From: Nonomuraea basaltis
GTDB taxonomy: Bacteria; Actinomycetota; Actinomycetes; Streptosporangiales; Streptosporangiaceae
Direction of reading: 5' to 3'
NCBI RefSeq assembly: GCF_005893125.1
Contig: NZ_VCJS01000069.1
Span: 1-58,201 of the forward strand
DNA: 58,201 nt
Part shown: piece by piece, positions 25,008 to 33,154 of the stretch
How positions within the stretch are numbered: the stretch's first letter is position 1
Layout of the letters: each line of letters begins with the position of its first letter
The notes under the pieces: generated by a model
What the model was told of the DNA's origin: nothing
The model's database searches: none
The model's input: the letters and a program-made list of their open reading frames with translations, nothing else
Program-made: the position numbers and the translations under genes

Positions 25008-25106
25008 TCACGTCTCCACCTCGTAGTCCACGCTGTGCCCGTGGAACGTGGCCCGCAGCACCGAGCCGGCCCTGCCCTCCGCCGCCGCCGGGGAGAGCGA
25101 GCGCAC
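25008..25106 (-). pseudogene. C-terminal remnant of an ABC transporter ATPase (TOBE domain)
   Basis: Thirty-two codons ending VLRATFHGHSVDYEVET match the last strand-rich segment of the TOBE domain of iron/spermidine-type ABC ATPases. Nothing of the nucleotide-binding domain remains. Confidence 0.42.
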
Positions 25107-25166
25107 TGCTTGCGCTCGGCGCATCCTGTTGACTCGGCGAGCACTTATCACAGAGACTACGACCCC

Positions 25167-25188
25167 AACCGGACGAAACTGTCCGGTT
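25167..25188. promoter_or_regulatory. Inverted repeat upstream of kstD, TetR-type operator candidate
   Basis: AACCGGAC-N6-GTCCGGTT, perfect 8-bp arms, 50 bp before the kstD start. The geometry suits a TetR-family dimer. It differs from the KstR-like site of the preceding gene. Confidence 0.5.
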
Positions 25189-25238
25189 AGGTGGGGTTCG
25201 CCTTCAGAGCCGTCGCTTGTGATCCGAAGGAAGCCGCG

Positions 25239-26870
25239 ATGACCGATCAATGGGACAACCTCGTCGACGTCCTCATCGCGGGCTCGGGTGCGGCAGGCCT
25301 GTCCGCGGCCATCGCCGCGGCCGACCGCGGGCTGGACGTCATGGTGGTGGAGAGCACCCCGCAATGGGGTGGCACCACCTCGGTCTCCGGTGGCGGACTG
25401 TGGATGCCGGCCAACCCGCTCATGCTCCGGGCCGGTGTCCAGGACTCCGCCGAGGAGGCTCTTCGGTACATGGACGACGTCATCGGCGACGCCGGACCGG
25501 CCTCCTCCCCCGAACGCAGGACGGCTTTCCTGCAGACCGTCCCCGAGGTCGTGACCTTCCTCGGCCGGCGTGGCGTCAGGTGGCGGAGATGCCCCGACTA
25601 CCCCGACTACTACCCGGACCGGCCGGGTGGCAAGGTGGGACGCTCGATCGAGGTGGCTCCCTTCAACACCAAACTGCTCGGCGACTGGTACGCCACGGCA
25701 CGCGCCAAAGACAGCGGCATCCCGCTACCGCTGACGACCGATGACGTGTGGCTGCTCGGCCGGGCCTGGTCCACCCCCAGCGGTTTCATCCGCGGCGCAC
25801 AATTCGTCTTCCGCTCGCTCGGCGAGTACGCCAGTGGCAAGCGCCCGGTCGGCATCGGTGGCGCACTCGCCTGCTCGCTCATGCACATCGCCCGCAGCCG
25901 GCAGATCCCGGTCTGGCTCTCCGCGCCGATCGTCGACCTGGTCATGGACGGCGACAGCGTAGTAGGCGCGGTGGTCGAAAAGGACGGCCGGCAGCGGAGA
26001 ATCCGTGCCCGGCACGGCGTCGTCCTGGCCGCCGGCGGTTTCGCGAACAACACCGAGTGGCGCCGGAAGTACCACGGCGTCCCCGGGTACTCCTCCGCCC
26101 CCGAAGGCGACCTGGGCACCGCCATTGAGGTGGGCGCCCGGGCGGGCGGCGCGCTGGCGCTCATGGACGACGCCTGGTGGGGCGCGGCCTTGGTCGGCCC
26201 CGATGGCAAGAGCAGCTTCCTCGTCTCCGAGCGGTCCTTCCCGTTCTCCATCGCGGTGGACGCAAACGGCGAGCGCTTCACCAACGAATCCGAGTCCTAC
26301 ATCGACTTCGGGCACGCCATGCTCCAGCATGACGTGCCCGGAGCGATGTGGCTGATCAGCGATGTCCGGCACGCGCGGCGCTACCTCAACACCGCCTACC
26401 TCGGCCGCAAGAAGGAGTGGATTCGGGCGGGTCTCCTCCTCGAGGCACCCTCCCTGCAAGCCCTGGCGGCGAAGATCGGCATCGATCCCGGACGGCTGAC
26501 CGCGACCGTCGAGCGGTTCAACGGCTTCGCCCGTACCGGCGTCGACGTGGACTTCGGCCGCGGCCGCACCGTCTACGACAACTACTACGGTGATCCGCGG
26601 GTCAAACCCAACCCCAATCTGGGTCCTCTGGAGCGGGCTCCTTTCCGCGCTGTCCGCGTCTACCCGGGCGATCTTGGCACCAAGGGGGGACTGCTCACCG
26701 ACGAGCACGCCCGTGTCCTGCGCGAGGACGGCTCACCCATCCCCGGCCTGTACGCGGCGGGCAACACGACCGCCTCCGTCATGGGCCGCACCTATCCCGG
26801 CCCCGGCTCCACCATCGCTCCCGCCGTCGTCTTCGGCTACCGTGCCGCGCAACATGCGGCATCCCGATGA
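25239..26870 (+). CDS. kstD: 3-oxosteroid 1-dehydrogenase (KstD-like)
   Basis: A 543-residue FAD enzyme that would desaturate ring A of 3-ketosteroids at C1-C2. The N-terminal FAD loop is VLIAGSGAAGLSAAIAA. The substrate-binding domain lies around 130-410, and the C-terminal FAD segment is AAGNTTASVMGRTYPGPGST. In that segment Tyr and the Gly four residues on match the catalytic Tyr487/Gly491 pair of Rhodococcus KstD. The start is ATG 25239 after GAAGGAAG. It follows an Rv3549c-like SDR but has its own operator-like repeat. Some related fumarate-reductase-like dehydrogenases look similar, so KstD1/2/3 class and steroid range are not settled. Confidence 0.85.
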   Translation: MTDQWDNLVDVLIAGSGAAGLSAAIAAADRGLDVMVVESTPQWGGTTSVSGGGLWMPANPLMLRAGVQDSAEEALRYMDDVIGDAGPASSPERRTAFLQTVPEVVTFLGRRGVRWRRCPDYPDYYPDRPGGKVGRSIEVAPFNTKLLGDWYATARAKDSGIPLPLTTDDVWLLGRAWSTPSGFIRGAQFVFRSLGEYASGKRPVGIGGALACSLMHIARSRQIPVWLSAPIVDLVMDGDSVVGAVVEKDGRQRRIRARHGVVLAAGGFANNTEWRRKYHGVPGYSSAPEGDLGTAIEVGARAGGALALMDDAWWGAALVGPDGKSSFLVSERSFPFSIAVDANGERFTNESESYIDFGHAMLQHDVPGAMWLISDVRHARRYLNTAYLGRKKEWIRAGLLLEAPSLQALAAKIGIDPGRLTATVERFNGFARTGVDVDFGRGRTVYDNYYGDPRVKPNPNLGPLERAPFRAVRVYPGDLGTKGGLLTDEHARVLREDGSPIPGLYAAGNTTASVMGRTYPGPGSTIAPAVVFGYRAAQHAASR

Positions 26871-26890
26871 CGTGAACACCGCGACGCCGC

Positions 26891-27676
26891 TCACCCACGG
26901 GGACGGGCGTCCACCGTTCCGCCCGGTGCGGTCTGCTCACCCAGCAAGGCGCGCGCCCACAGCTCCTGGCGATGCTCGATGTAGTGGGTGTCGTTCAGCC
27001 AGGCGTTGCCGTGCCCCTCGCTCCAAAGCCTCGCCCACGGCTGGACATCGCGAACGGCTTGCTCTCGCAGGAAGTCGTGCATGGAGCGGGTACGGCGGGC
27101 CAGCAGGGGAACCAGGCGACGACGTTCGGCCTCATCGAGGCCGTAGGCGTCGACGAAGGCTCGGAGCCGTGCATCGGCGTCGCCGCGCTGCCAGTCCGGA
27201 TGCGCTGACAAGGGGATGAAACCGTGGATGGCGTACGCGAGGTCCCACAAGCGTGAGCCGGGCGCGGCGGCGTCCCAGTCGATGAACACCCATTCGCCGG
27301 CGTCACCGGCCACCAGATTCCAGGGCGCGAGGTCATGGTGGGCGATGATGTCGTCCCCTTCGGCGGGGATGAGCGCTCGCCAGTGGGCGTCGGGCGGTGG
27401 GGTGAAGTCTTCGACCGCATCATGGAAGTCCCTGATGAGCCGCGCCACGTGCGCGAGCTGCCGTATGGGCTCCACCAGGGCGAACCAGTCGGGCCAGACG
27501 ACCCTGCCGGGTGTGAAGGTGAGCACCTCACGGCCTTGGTCGTCGATGCCGAGCGGGCGAGGGGCCGCTCGGTATCCCACCTCGTGCAAGTGAGTGAGGA
27601 GCGCATGGACTGCGGGAGTCCACGGCCCTGCTGGACGGCGGACGGTGTCTCCCACGCGGACGACCCCGTCGCTCAC
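26891..27676 (-). CDS. Aminoglycoside-phosphotransferase-like kinase
   Basis: A 261-residue APH-fold protein with intact catalytic motifs: IIAHHDLAPWNLV (Asp base and Asn) and VFIDWDAAAPGSRLWDLAYA (metal Asp). The GTG at 27676 is chosen because GGAGGAAAC lies directly before it; the longer frame to 27802 has no such site. It is convergent with kstD, 20 bp apart. The family phosphorylates aminoglycosides, choline, homoserine or other hydroxyl compounds. Substrate not predictable. Confidence 0.82.
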   Translation of the reverse strand: MSDGVVRVGDTVRRPAGPWTPAVHALLTHLHEVGYRAAPRPLGIDDQGREVLTFTPGRVVWPDWFALVEPIRQLAHVARLIRDFHDAVEDFTPPPDAHWRALIPAEGDDIIAHHDLAPWNLVAGDAGEWVFIDWDAAAPGSRLWDLAYAIHGFIPLSAHPDWQRGDADARLRAFVDAYGLDEAERRRLVPLLARRTRSMHDFLREQAVRDVQPWARLWSEGHGNAWLNDTHYIEHRQELWARALLGEQTAPGGTVDARPRG

Positions 27677-27719
27677 GTTTCCTCCGGACAACGGCTGCTC
27701 TTCATGCTGCACGGTTCCA

Positions 27720-27975
27720 GTTTCGTATATGACCATGACGGCCGGAACGGCTGGGCCGCGAACGCGTGTGGATCGTGCGGGTTCGCTGGACCGGCCGACC
27801 ACATCGCCGCGCTCAACGTCTGCCGACGGGCGAGCGCGGTGTGGGCATTCGTCAACATGCCCAACGAGCCCGCCGTGGAAAGCGGGGTCAGTGCGTCCCG
27901 AGCCGGTCAGCCAGACCGGAACGCGAGACGCAAGCCCAGGGCTTCAGCCCGGCTTCAGCCCTGGGTCGTTGACAG
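27720..27975 (+). pseudogene. TnpB (IS200/IS605-type) 3' remnant
   Basis: The frame encodes ACGSCGFAGPADHIAALNV and then RRASAVWAFVNMP. This is the second CxxC of the OrfB/TnpB zinc ribbon and the typical RNARR-like C-terminal segment of actinobacterial TnpB proteins. The first zinc-ribbon pair, the RuvC core and TnpA are absent. The 3' end carries a hairpin (27935-27965), as expected for an IS605-type right end. Confidence 0.55.
27935..27965. repeat. Hairpin at the TnpB remnant end
   Basis: CCCAGGGCT-N13-AGCCCTGGG, 9-bp perfect arms. It could be the subterminal hairpin of an IS200/IS605 right end. It also lies across the stop of the minus-strand SnoaL gene and may terminate it. Confidence 0.45.
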
Positions 27976-28350
27976 CATCCCGTTGGGGATTTCCGCAGAG
28001 TCCGGTACGGGTTGGACGACGTCCCAGTGCTCGGCGATCAGGCCTTCCTCCAGTCGCCAGATGTCGACGACAGCGGTGTCCCGCTCATCGCCCGATGGAG
28101 TCATGAGGTAGTGCATGACCACGTACTGTCCGTCGGCGATGACGCGCTTGAGCTCCAACCTCGCACCCGCGACCGGGGCGTGCACGATGAAGTCGACGAA
28201 CGCGTCCCGGCCGGAGGGGTTGCCTGGGCTGTGCTCGATGAAGTCCTCCCGCAGCAGGGTGCGCAGAATGTCCACGTTGCCCTTGGCGAACTCTGTGAAG
28301 CCTTCGAGAACGAGCTTTCTGTTGCGTTCCGTCTCATTGGTGTCTGTCAT
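27955..28350 (-). CDS. SnoaL-like NTF2-fold protein
   Basis: A 131-residue SnoaL/polyketide-cyclase-like protein: KLVLEGFTEFAKGNVDILRTLLREDFIEHSPGNPSGRDAF at the front and VVDIWRLEEGLIAEHWDVVQPVP at the end, the hallmark of the NTF2-like YybH/SnoaL group. It is likely an isomerase or binding protein for small hydrophobic metabolites. It is divergent from the MmyB-type XRE regulator at 28438. Its last codons overlap the hairpin of a TnpB remnant, so its 3' end may have been remodelled by that insertion. Confidence 0.84.
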   Translation of the reverse strand: MTDTNETERNRKLVLEGFTEFAKGNVDILRTLLREDFIEHSPGNPSGRDAFVDFIVHAPVAGARLELKRVIADGQYVVMHYLMTPSGDERDTAVVDIWRLEEGLIAEHWDVVQPVPDSAEIPNGMLSTTQG

Positions 28351-28437
28351 GTCGCGACCGTCGCAGTTCCGGGATGCCGCCGTCGATTACGTGCCTTGTA
28401 ATGGCGACGGGGCTCCGGGACGGGATAGAACCGATCC

Positions 28438-29274
28438 ATGTCAGCAGACCAGCCCGTCGGTGAGCTCCTACGCGAATGGCGCCATCGACGGCAGCTGAGC
28501 CAGCTCGATCTGGCCATCCAGGCGGGGGTCTCCAGCCGGCACGTCAGCTTCGTCGAGACCGGACGCACGATTCCCAGCCGTCCCATGGTCCTGCACCTGG
28601 CGGAACAGCTGCAGGTTCCGCTGCGAGAGCGTAACCGGCTCCTGGTCGCCGCGGGACACGCGCCGGTCTTCCAGACGCGCCCGCTGGACGCCCCGGATAT
28701 GACCGCGGCGCGCGAAGCCCTCCAACAGATCTTGCGGGGGCATGAGCCGAATCCAGCGCTGGTGGTGGATCACTGTTGGAACTTGATACTCGCCAACTCC
28801 GCCGCCGAAGTGTTCCTGGACGGTGTCGCCCCCGCACTGCTCGAACCACCGGTCAACATGATGCGCCTGGGCTTGCATCCCGACGGGTTCGCGTCCCGTC
28901 TGCTCAACTTGGAACAGGTGCGAGGATTCCTCCTGCCACGGCTGGCGCGACAGGTGCAACGGACCGGGCATCCCCAGCTGAGCGATCTCTATGCGGAACT
29001 GGTCGCCTACGGCGTTCCTCACAAGCTCGAGCCGCCGGATCCGGCTGACATCGCCCTGCCCATCCGGATCCGGCATCGAGGGGCCGAGCTGAGCTTCTTC
29101 AATACGATCACCACGTTCGGTGCCGCCTTCGACATCACGCTCGAAGAGATCGCGGTCGAGGCGTACTTCCCCGCGGACCGGCCCACCGCCCTCGCACTGC
29201 GTGAACGGTACCCGATCAGTGACGCCGAGTACCGCAGCCCCCGAATAAGTGCACCGCCTCTGGGCCGGTCGTGA
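28438..29274 (+). CDS. XRE-family regulator with MmyB-like ligand domain
   Basis: A 278-residue regulator. The N-terminal helix-turn-helix (about 8-65) reads QLSQLDLAIQAGVSSRHVSFVETGRTIPSRPMV, and the C-terminal MmyB-like PAS-fold domain (about 100-265) includes NPALVVDHCWNLILANSAAE and FNTITTFGAAFDITLEEI. In this class the C-terminal domain is thought to bind fatty-acid-like ligands. Divergence from the SnoaL-like gene at 27955-28350 suggests that gene is a target. Confidence 0.86.
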   Translation: MSADQPVGELLREWRHRRQLSQLDLAIQAGVSSRHVSFVETGRTIPSRPMVLHLAEQLQVPLRERNRLLVAAGHAPVFQTRPLDAPDMTAAREALQQILRGHEPNPALVVDHCWNLILANSAAEVFLDGVAPALLEPPVNMMRLGLHPDGFASRLLNLEQVRGFLLPRLARQVQRTGHPQLSDLYAELVAYGVPHKLEPPDPADIALPIRIRHRGAELSFFNTITTFGAAFDITLEEIAVEAYFPADRPTALALRERYPISDAEYRSPRISAPPLGRS

Positions 29275-29338
29275 TCTTCCGTGTTCGTGGTCGCGCCGGT
29301 TTGCGTTCGAGCGCGCTCGAAGCCATAGCGTCACCGCC

Positions 29339-29428
29339 ATGACGACACAGACCTGGATCATCACCGGCGCGTCCCGCGGTTTCGGGCGCGAGCGCCGGCC
29401 CAGCGTCGCCAGGAGCCGTCTTGACTGA
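29339..29428 (+). pseudogene. N-terminal stub of a short-chain dehydrogenase
   Basis: ATG 29339 opens MTTQTWIITGASRGFGRE, the cofactor loop of an SDR, and then runs into unrelated sequence and a stop after 29 codons. The remainder of the SDR is deleted, and the MerR gene begins inside the stub. Confidence 0.6.
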
Positions 29429-30056
29429 CCGCAAGAGGGGAATCGCGAGCGTGCGGATGGCTGATCTGAGCGTGCAGACCGGGGTCTCGCTCCCCACGAT
29501 CAAGTACTACCTGCGGGAAGGGCTGCTGTCTCCAGGACGGCCCGTAGGGCGCAACGAGGCCGAATACGACGCGGCGCACGTCCGCAGGCTCAAGCTCGTA
29601 CGCACGCTCGTCGAGTACGGCGGTCTCAGCATCGCGGTCATCCGGGAGCTGATCGCGCACCTGGACGACCCGGACGTCAGCGGCGGGGACCTGCTGGGCG
29701 TCGCCCTGCTCACCGTGACCGCGCAGGACGACCCGCCGCCGGGCCCCGACCGGGACGCAGCCGAGCGCATCGTGGACGACCTGCTGCGGCGCAGGGGGTG
29801 GAAGGACCTCGACCAGCACCCGATGCGGCGCACCCTCATCGGGCTGGTGACCAGCCTCACGGAGCTGGGCCGCGAGGACATGCTGGAGGTGTTCGACGAC
29901 TACTCCGTGGCCGCCGAGCGGGTGGCCGAGGCCGACCTGCGGGTCGTGGGCGACCCGGCCGACCGGGAGCGTGCGCTGGAGATCGTGGTGCTCGGTGACA
30001 CCGTCCTGACCGCGTTGCGCCGGCTCGCCCAGGCGCACGGGGCGCCGAGGAAATGA
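29421..30056 (+). CDS. MerR family regulator
   Basis: A 211-residue MerR-type protein with the winged helix at about 12-80 (MADLSVQTGVSLPTIKYYLREGLL, then YDAAHVRRLKLVRTLVEYGGLSI) and a helical C-terminal effector region. TTG 29421 follows AGGAG at 5 bases. GTG 29451 (after AGAGGGG) or ATG 29457 would shorten it to the conserved core, and either is possible. No cysteine metal site is visible, so it is not a classical metal sensor. The truncated SDR stub in front may mark its former target. Confidence 0.83.
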   Translation: MTDRKRGIASVRMADLSVQTGVSLPTIKYYLREGLLSPGRPVGRNEAEYDAAHVRRLKLVRTLVEYGGLSIAVIRELIAHLDDPDVSGGDLLGVALLTVTAQDDPPPGPDRDAAERIVDDLLRRRGWKDLDQHPMRRTLIGLVTSLTELGREDMLEVFDDYSVAAERVAEADLRVVGDPADRERALEIVVLGDTVLTALRRLAQAHGAPRK

Positions 30057-30132
30057 GCATGGAAGGTGGCGGCGCCCGCCCCCGGAGAGTCCCCGCTTGA
30101 ACACCATCGTCACGCGTGCGATGGCTAGGGAC

Positions 30133-30170
30133 GCGTGGAACCCCGGCCCCCCACGGCCGGGGTTCCACGC
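30133..30170. terminator. Bidirectional terminator between merR and amt
   Basis: GCGTGGAACCCCGGCC and its exact complement form a 16-bp perfect stem with a 6-base loop (CCCCAC) between the convergent merR and amt genes. Confidence 0.78.
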
Positions 30171-30182
30171 ATCCCGGCGCCG

Positions 30183-31511
30183 TCAGCCCACGACGTCGCT
30201 GACCTTGACCGGCTTGGCCGCGGTCCGGACCGCGGGTTGCGAGATCGCCGGCCCGAACGACTCCCCCGACATGTCGTAGGCGTTCTCGGCATGCACGGCC
30301 AGGTCGGCGCCGCTCGCCTCCTGCTCGTCGGAGAGCCGCAGGCCGATCACCTTCTTGAGCGCGAGAGCGAGCACGAGCGTCACCACGAACGAATAGGCCA
30401 GCACCGCCAGCGCGGCCACCGCTTGAGCGCCGAGGAGTCCCCAGCCGCCGCCGTAGAACAGGCCCGCGCGGCCGTTCGGGGCGTCCTCCGTGGCCAGGAA
30501 GCCGATCAGCAAGGTGCCGGCGACACCGCCGACGAGGTGCACGCCGACGACGTCCAGCGCGTCGTCGTAGCCCAGCTTGTACTTCAGCCCGATGGCGAGC
30601 GGGCAGATCACCCCGGCGACCGCGCCGACGGCGAGCGCGCCCATCGGGGAGACCGCCCCGCAGGCGGGAGTGATGGCGACCAGCCCGGCGATCGCGCCCG
30701 AGGCGGCGCCGAGGCTGGTGGCGTGCTTGTCGCGGATGCGCTCCACGAGCAGCCAGGCCAGCATCGCGGCGCAGGTCGCGTTGAACGTGGTCAGCAGCAC
30801 CACGGAGGCGGCGTTTCCGGCCGCGAGGGCGGACCCGCCGTTGAATCCCATCCAGCCGAACCACAGGATGCCGGCGCCCAGCATGACCAGGGGCAGGTTG
30901 TGCGGGCGCGTGACACGGGGCCAGCTTCTCCGCCTGCCGATCACGAGCACCGCGGCCAGTGCGGCGACGCCCGCGTTGATGTGCACCGCCGTCCCTCCGG
31001 CGAAGTCGACCGCGCCGAGTTTGTTGACGATCCAGCCTCCGATGAGGCCGCCGTCGGCGGAGTCGAAGGCGAACACCCAGTGGGCGACCGGGAAGTACAC
31101 CAGCACGGCCCACAGACCGGCGAAGACCAGCCAGCCGCCGAACGTGATCCGGTCGGCCAGCGCGCCCGAGATCAGTGCCACCGTGATGGCGGCGAACAGC
31201 GCCTGGAAGACCGCCACCAACGCGGGTGGCAGCGTCGCCTGTGGATCTTCCTTGAGCAGGTCGCCGAGCCCCAGGTGTTCGGTCACGTTCCCGAGCAACC
31301 CCAGCCCGCCGTACGAGTCGCCGAACACGGCCGAGTACCCGAACAGGGTCCAGAGCACCCCGACCACGGCGACCGCGCCGAACGTCATCATGATCATGTT
31401 GAGCACGCCACGCACACCGACCATGCCGCCGTAGAACAGCGCAAGGCCCGGCACCATGAGCAGGACCGCGGCGGTGCTCGCCAGGATCCACGCAGTACTT
31501 CCTGTATCCAT
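30183..31511 (-). CDS. amt: Ammonium/methylammonium transporter, Amt family
   Basis: A 442-residue inner-membrane channel with 11 predicted helices. The conduction-pore histidine pair is present: the first in LVYFPVAHWVF and the second in DVVGVHLVGGVAGT. The Phe gate region and an FNGGSA turn are also present. The C-terminal tail (about 400-442) is longer than a GlnK-binding tail usually is. No glnK or glnD accompanies it. Instead it is divergent from a gmaS-mgsABC operon, which suggests it imports methylammonium or recovers ammonium for methylamine assimilation. The shared intergenic region holds GlnR-like spacing motifs at 31633-31659. Confidence 0.92.
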   Translation of the reverse strand: MDTGSTAWILASTAAVLLMVPGLALFYGGMVGVRGVLNMIMMTFGAVAVVGVLWTLFGYSAVFGDSYGGLGLLGNVTEHLGLGDLLKEDPQATLPPALVAVFQALFAAITVALISGALADRITFGGWLVFAGLWAVLVYFPVAHWVFAFDSADGGLIGGWIVNKLGAVDFAGGTAVHINAGVAALAAVLVIGRRRSWPRVTRPHNLPLVMLGAGILWFGWMGFNGGSALAAGNAASVVLLTTFNATCAAMLAWLLVERIRDKHATSLGAASGAIAGLVAITPACGAVSPMGALAVGAVAGVICPLAIGLKYKLGYDDALDVVGVHLVGGVAGTLLIGFLATEDAPNGRAGLFYGGGWGLLGAQAVAALAVLAYSFVVTLVLALALKKVIGLRLSDEQEASGADLAVHAENAYDMSGESFGPAISQPAVRTAAKPVKVSDVVG

Positions 31512-31632
31512 CCCGGTCTCCTGAGGGTGGTCTGTGTTGCACCGCAGTAGACGGAGTGCTTGTTGCGCTCATCCGCCGCGCCAGTGAACTTCCTGTTACG
31601 CCCATCCAGCTCAGGCCCTCGGCGCCGCACGC

Positions 31633-31659
31633 TTTACGGGGTCGTAACGCCGCGGACAC
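31633..31659. promoter_or_regulatory. Candidate regulator site between amt and gmaS
   Basis: TTTAC-N6-GTAAC-N6-GACAC repeats with 11-bp period, similar in layout to actinobacterial GlnR boxes. It overlaps TAACGCCGCGG (31645-31655), which recurs exactly at 37843-37853 in front of the cupin regulator and dmm operon. So it may be a GlnR site, a site for the local cupin-XRE regulator, or both. Confidence 0.4.
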
Positions 31660-31729
31660 GCTCGCGCCGTTAACCCTCATGACACTGAGCGTAATGCCAG
31701 TGAACACGCCTTCTTGAGGGAGTAATCCC

Positions 31730-33130
31730 GTGACCGTCCCGCTCATCCCCGCTCCCACCGACGACGTCCCCGCCCCCGCAACGGGTCCCTGGAACCTTCC
31801 TGCCGTCACCGGCACCCAGTCCCTGGCCTCGATGGCCAAGGCGGACGGGGTGCGGTTCCTGCTGGCGACCTTCACCACGCTCACCGGCAAGCCGTGCGCC
31901 AAGCTGGTTCCGGTCGAGGCGGCCGACGCGCTGGAGAGCGAGGGCGTCGGCTTCGCCGGGTACGCGGCCGGCGCGATGGGCCAGCAGCCCCGCGACCCCG
32001 ACGTGATCGCGATCCCGGACCTGCGGTCGTACACCCCGCTCACCTTCGTCCGGCCGGGTCTCGGCATGGTGCACTGCGACCCCTACGTCGAGGGCCGGCC
32101 GTACGCCTTCGCGCCGCGGGTCATCCTGCGCACACTGACGGAGCGGGCAGCGGCCGAGGGCATGTCCCTGGTGAGCGGCGCCGAGGTGGAGTACTTCCTG
32201 GTGCGGCGTGCCGAGGACGGCACGCTGCGCCCGGCCGACCCCCATGACGACGCCGTCCAGCCGTGTTACGACGCGCGGGGGCTGACCCGCATGTACGACC
32301 ACCTCACGTCCGTCTCCGACGCGATGGTGCGGCTCGGCTGGGGCCCGTACGCCAGCGATCACGAGGACGGCAACGGGCAGTTCGAGCAGAACTTCCACCA
32401 CGCCGACGCCCTCACCACGGCCGACCGGGTCGTCACCCTGCGCTATATCGTCCAGGTGCTGGCCGAGCAGCGCGGCATGACGGCGACGTTCATGCCCAAG
32501 CCGTTCACCGAACGCACCGGTAACGGGCTCCACATGCACCTGTCCCTTTGGGACGGCGACCGCCCGCTGTTCCCGGCTCCGGACCCGGCCGCCGACCCGT
32601 ACGGCATGGGGCTGAGCCCCACCGCGTACGCCTTCGCCGGGGGGTTGATCGCCCACGCGCCGGCGATGCACGCCCTCTTCGCGCCGACCGTCAACTCCTA
32701 CAAGCGCACCGGCGCCACGACCACCTCCTCCGGCGCCACCTGGGCGCCGCGCCAGGCGACCTGGGGCGGCAACGACCGTACCCACCTGGTACGAGTGCCC
32801 GACGGCGACCGGATCGAGCTGCGCGGCGGCGACGGATCGGCCAACTCCTACCTCGCCGCCGCCGCGACCCTCGGCGCCGGCCTGGACGGCGTGCGCCGCG
32901 GTCTCGATCCGGGCGCGCCGGGTGCGGCGGGCGGGCCCGCGCTGCCCCGAACGCTGCTCGACGCGGTGTACGCCCTGGAGGCCGACGAGGTGGTCCGCGG
33001 CGTCCTGGACGCCGTCGATCCCGCGGCCGGGGTCAGCGGCTACTACGCCGACCTGAAGCGTGAGGAGTTCTACGGCTGGCACAACACGGTGACCTCCTGG
33101 GAGATCGACCGCTACCTGACCGCCGTCTGA
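31730..33130 (+). CDS. gmaS: Gamma-glutamylmethylamide synthetase (type III glutamine synthetase-like, GlnT)
   Basis: A 466-residue glutamine-synthetase-fold enzyme of the GlnT/type III group. It has the beta-grasp N-terminal domain (about 30-130) and the catalytic barrel with GAEVEYFL (metal Glu), NGLHMHLSL and WGGNDRTHLVR (nucleotide/phosphate Arg). GlnT proteins next to mgsABC are gamma-glutamylmethylamide synthetases, which ligate methylamine to glutamate with ATP. No adenylylation-type Tyr loop like GlnA type I was recognised. It is the first gene of the operon gmaS-mgsA-mgsB-mgsC-oxidase and lies 24 bp before mgsA. Assignment over a plain glutamine synthetase rests on context. Confidence 0.85.
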   Translation: MTVPLIPAPTDDVPAPATGPWNLPAVTGTQSLASMAKADGVRFLLATFTTLTGKPCAKLVPVEAADALESEGVGFAGYAAGAMGQQPRDPDVIAIPDLRSYTPLTFVRPGLGMVHCDPYVEGRPYAFAPRVILRTLTERAAAEGMSLVSGAEVEYFLVRRAEDGTLRPADPHDDAVQPCYDARGLTRMYDHLTSVSDAMVRLGWGPYASDHEDGNGQFEQNFHHADALTTADRVVTLRYIVQVLAEQRGMTATFMPKPFTERTGNGLHMHLSLWDGDRPLFPAPDPAADPYGMGLSPTAYAFAGGLIAHAPAMHALFAPTVNSYKRTGATTTSSGATWAPRQATWGGNDRTHLVRVPDGDRIELRGGDGSANSYLAAAATLGAGLDGVRRGLDPGAPGAAGGPALPRTLLDAVYALEADEVVRGVLDAVDPAAGVSGYYADLKREEFYGWHNTVTSWEIDRYLTAV

Positions 33131-33154
33131 ACGCCGCCGGAAAAGAGGAACGCC

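Noticed and set aside
30135..31550. Long ORF antisense to amt, and a similar 703-codon ORF at 31670-33781 antisense to gmaS/mgsA
   Set aside because: Both are shadows of strongly conserved genes, with His/Gln/Arg/Gly-rich low-complexity products.
31730..33130. Reading the synthetase as a housekeeping glutamine synthetase
   Set aside because: It is of GlnT/type III kind and heads an mgsABC operon beside dmm genes, so gamma-glutamylmethylamide synthetase is the better call.
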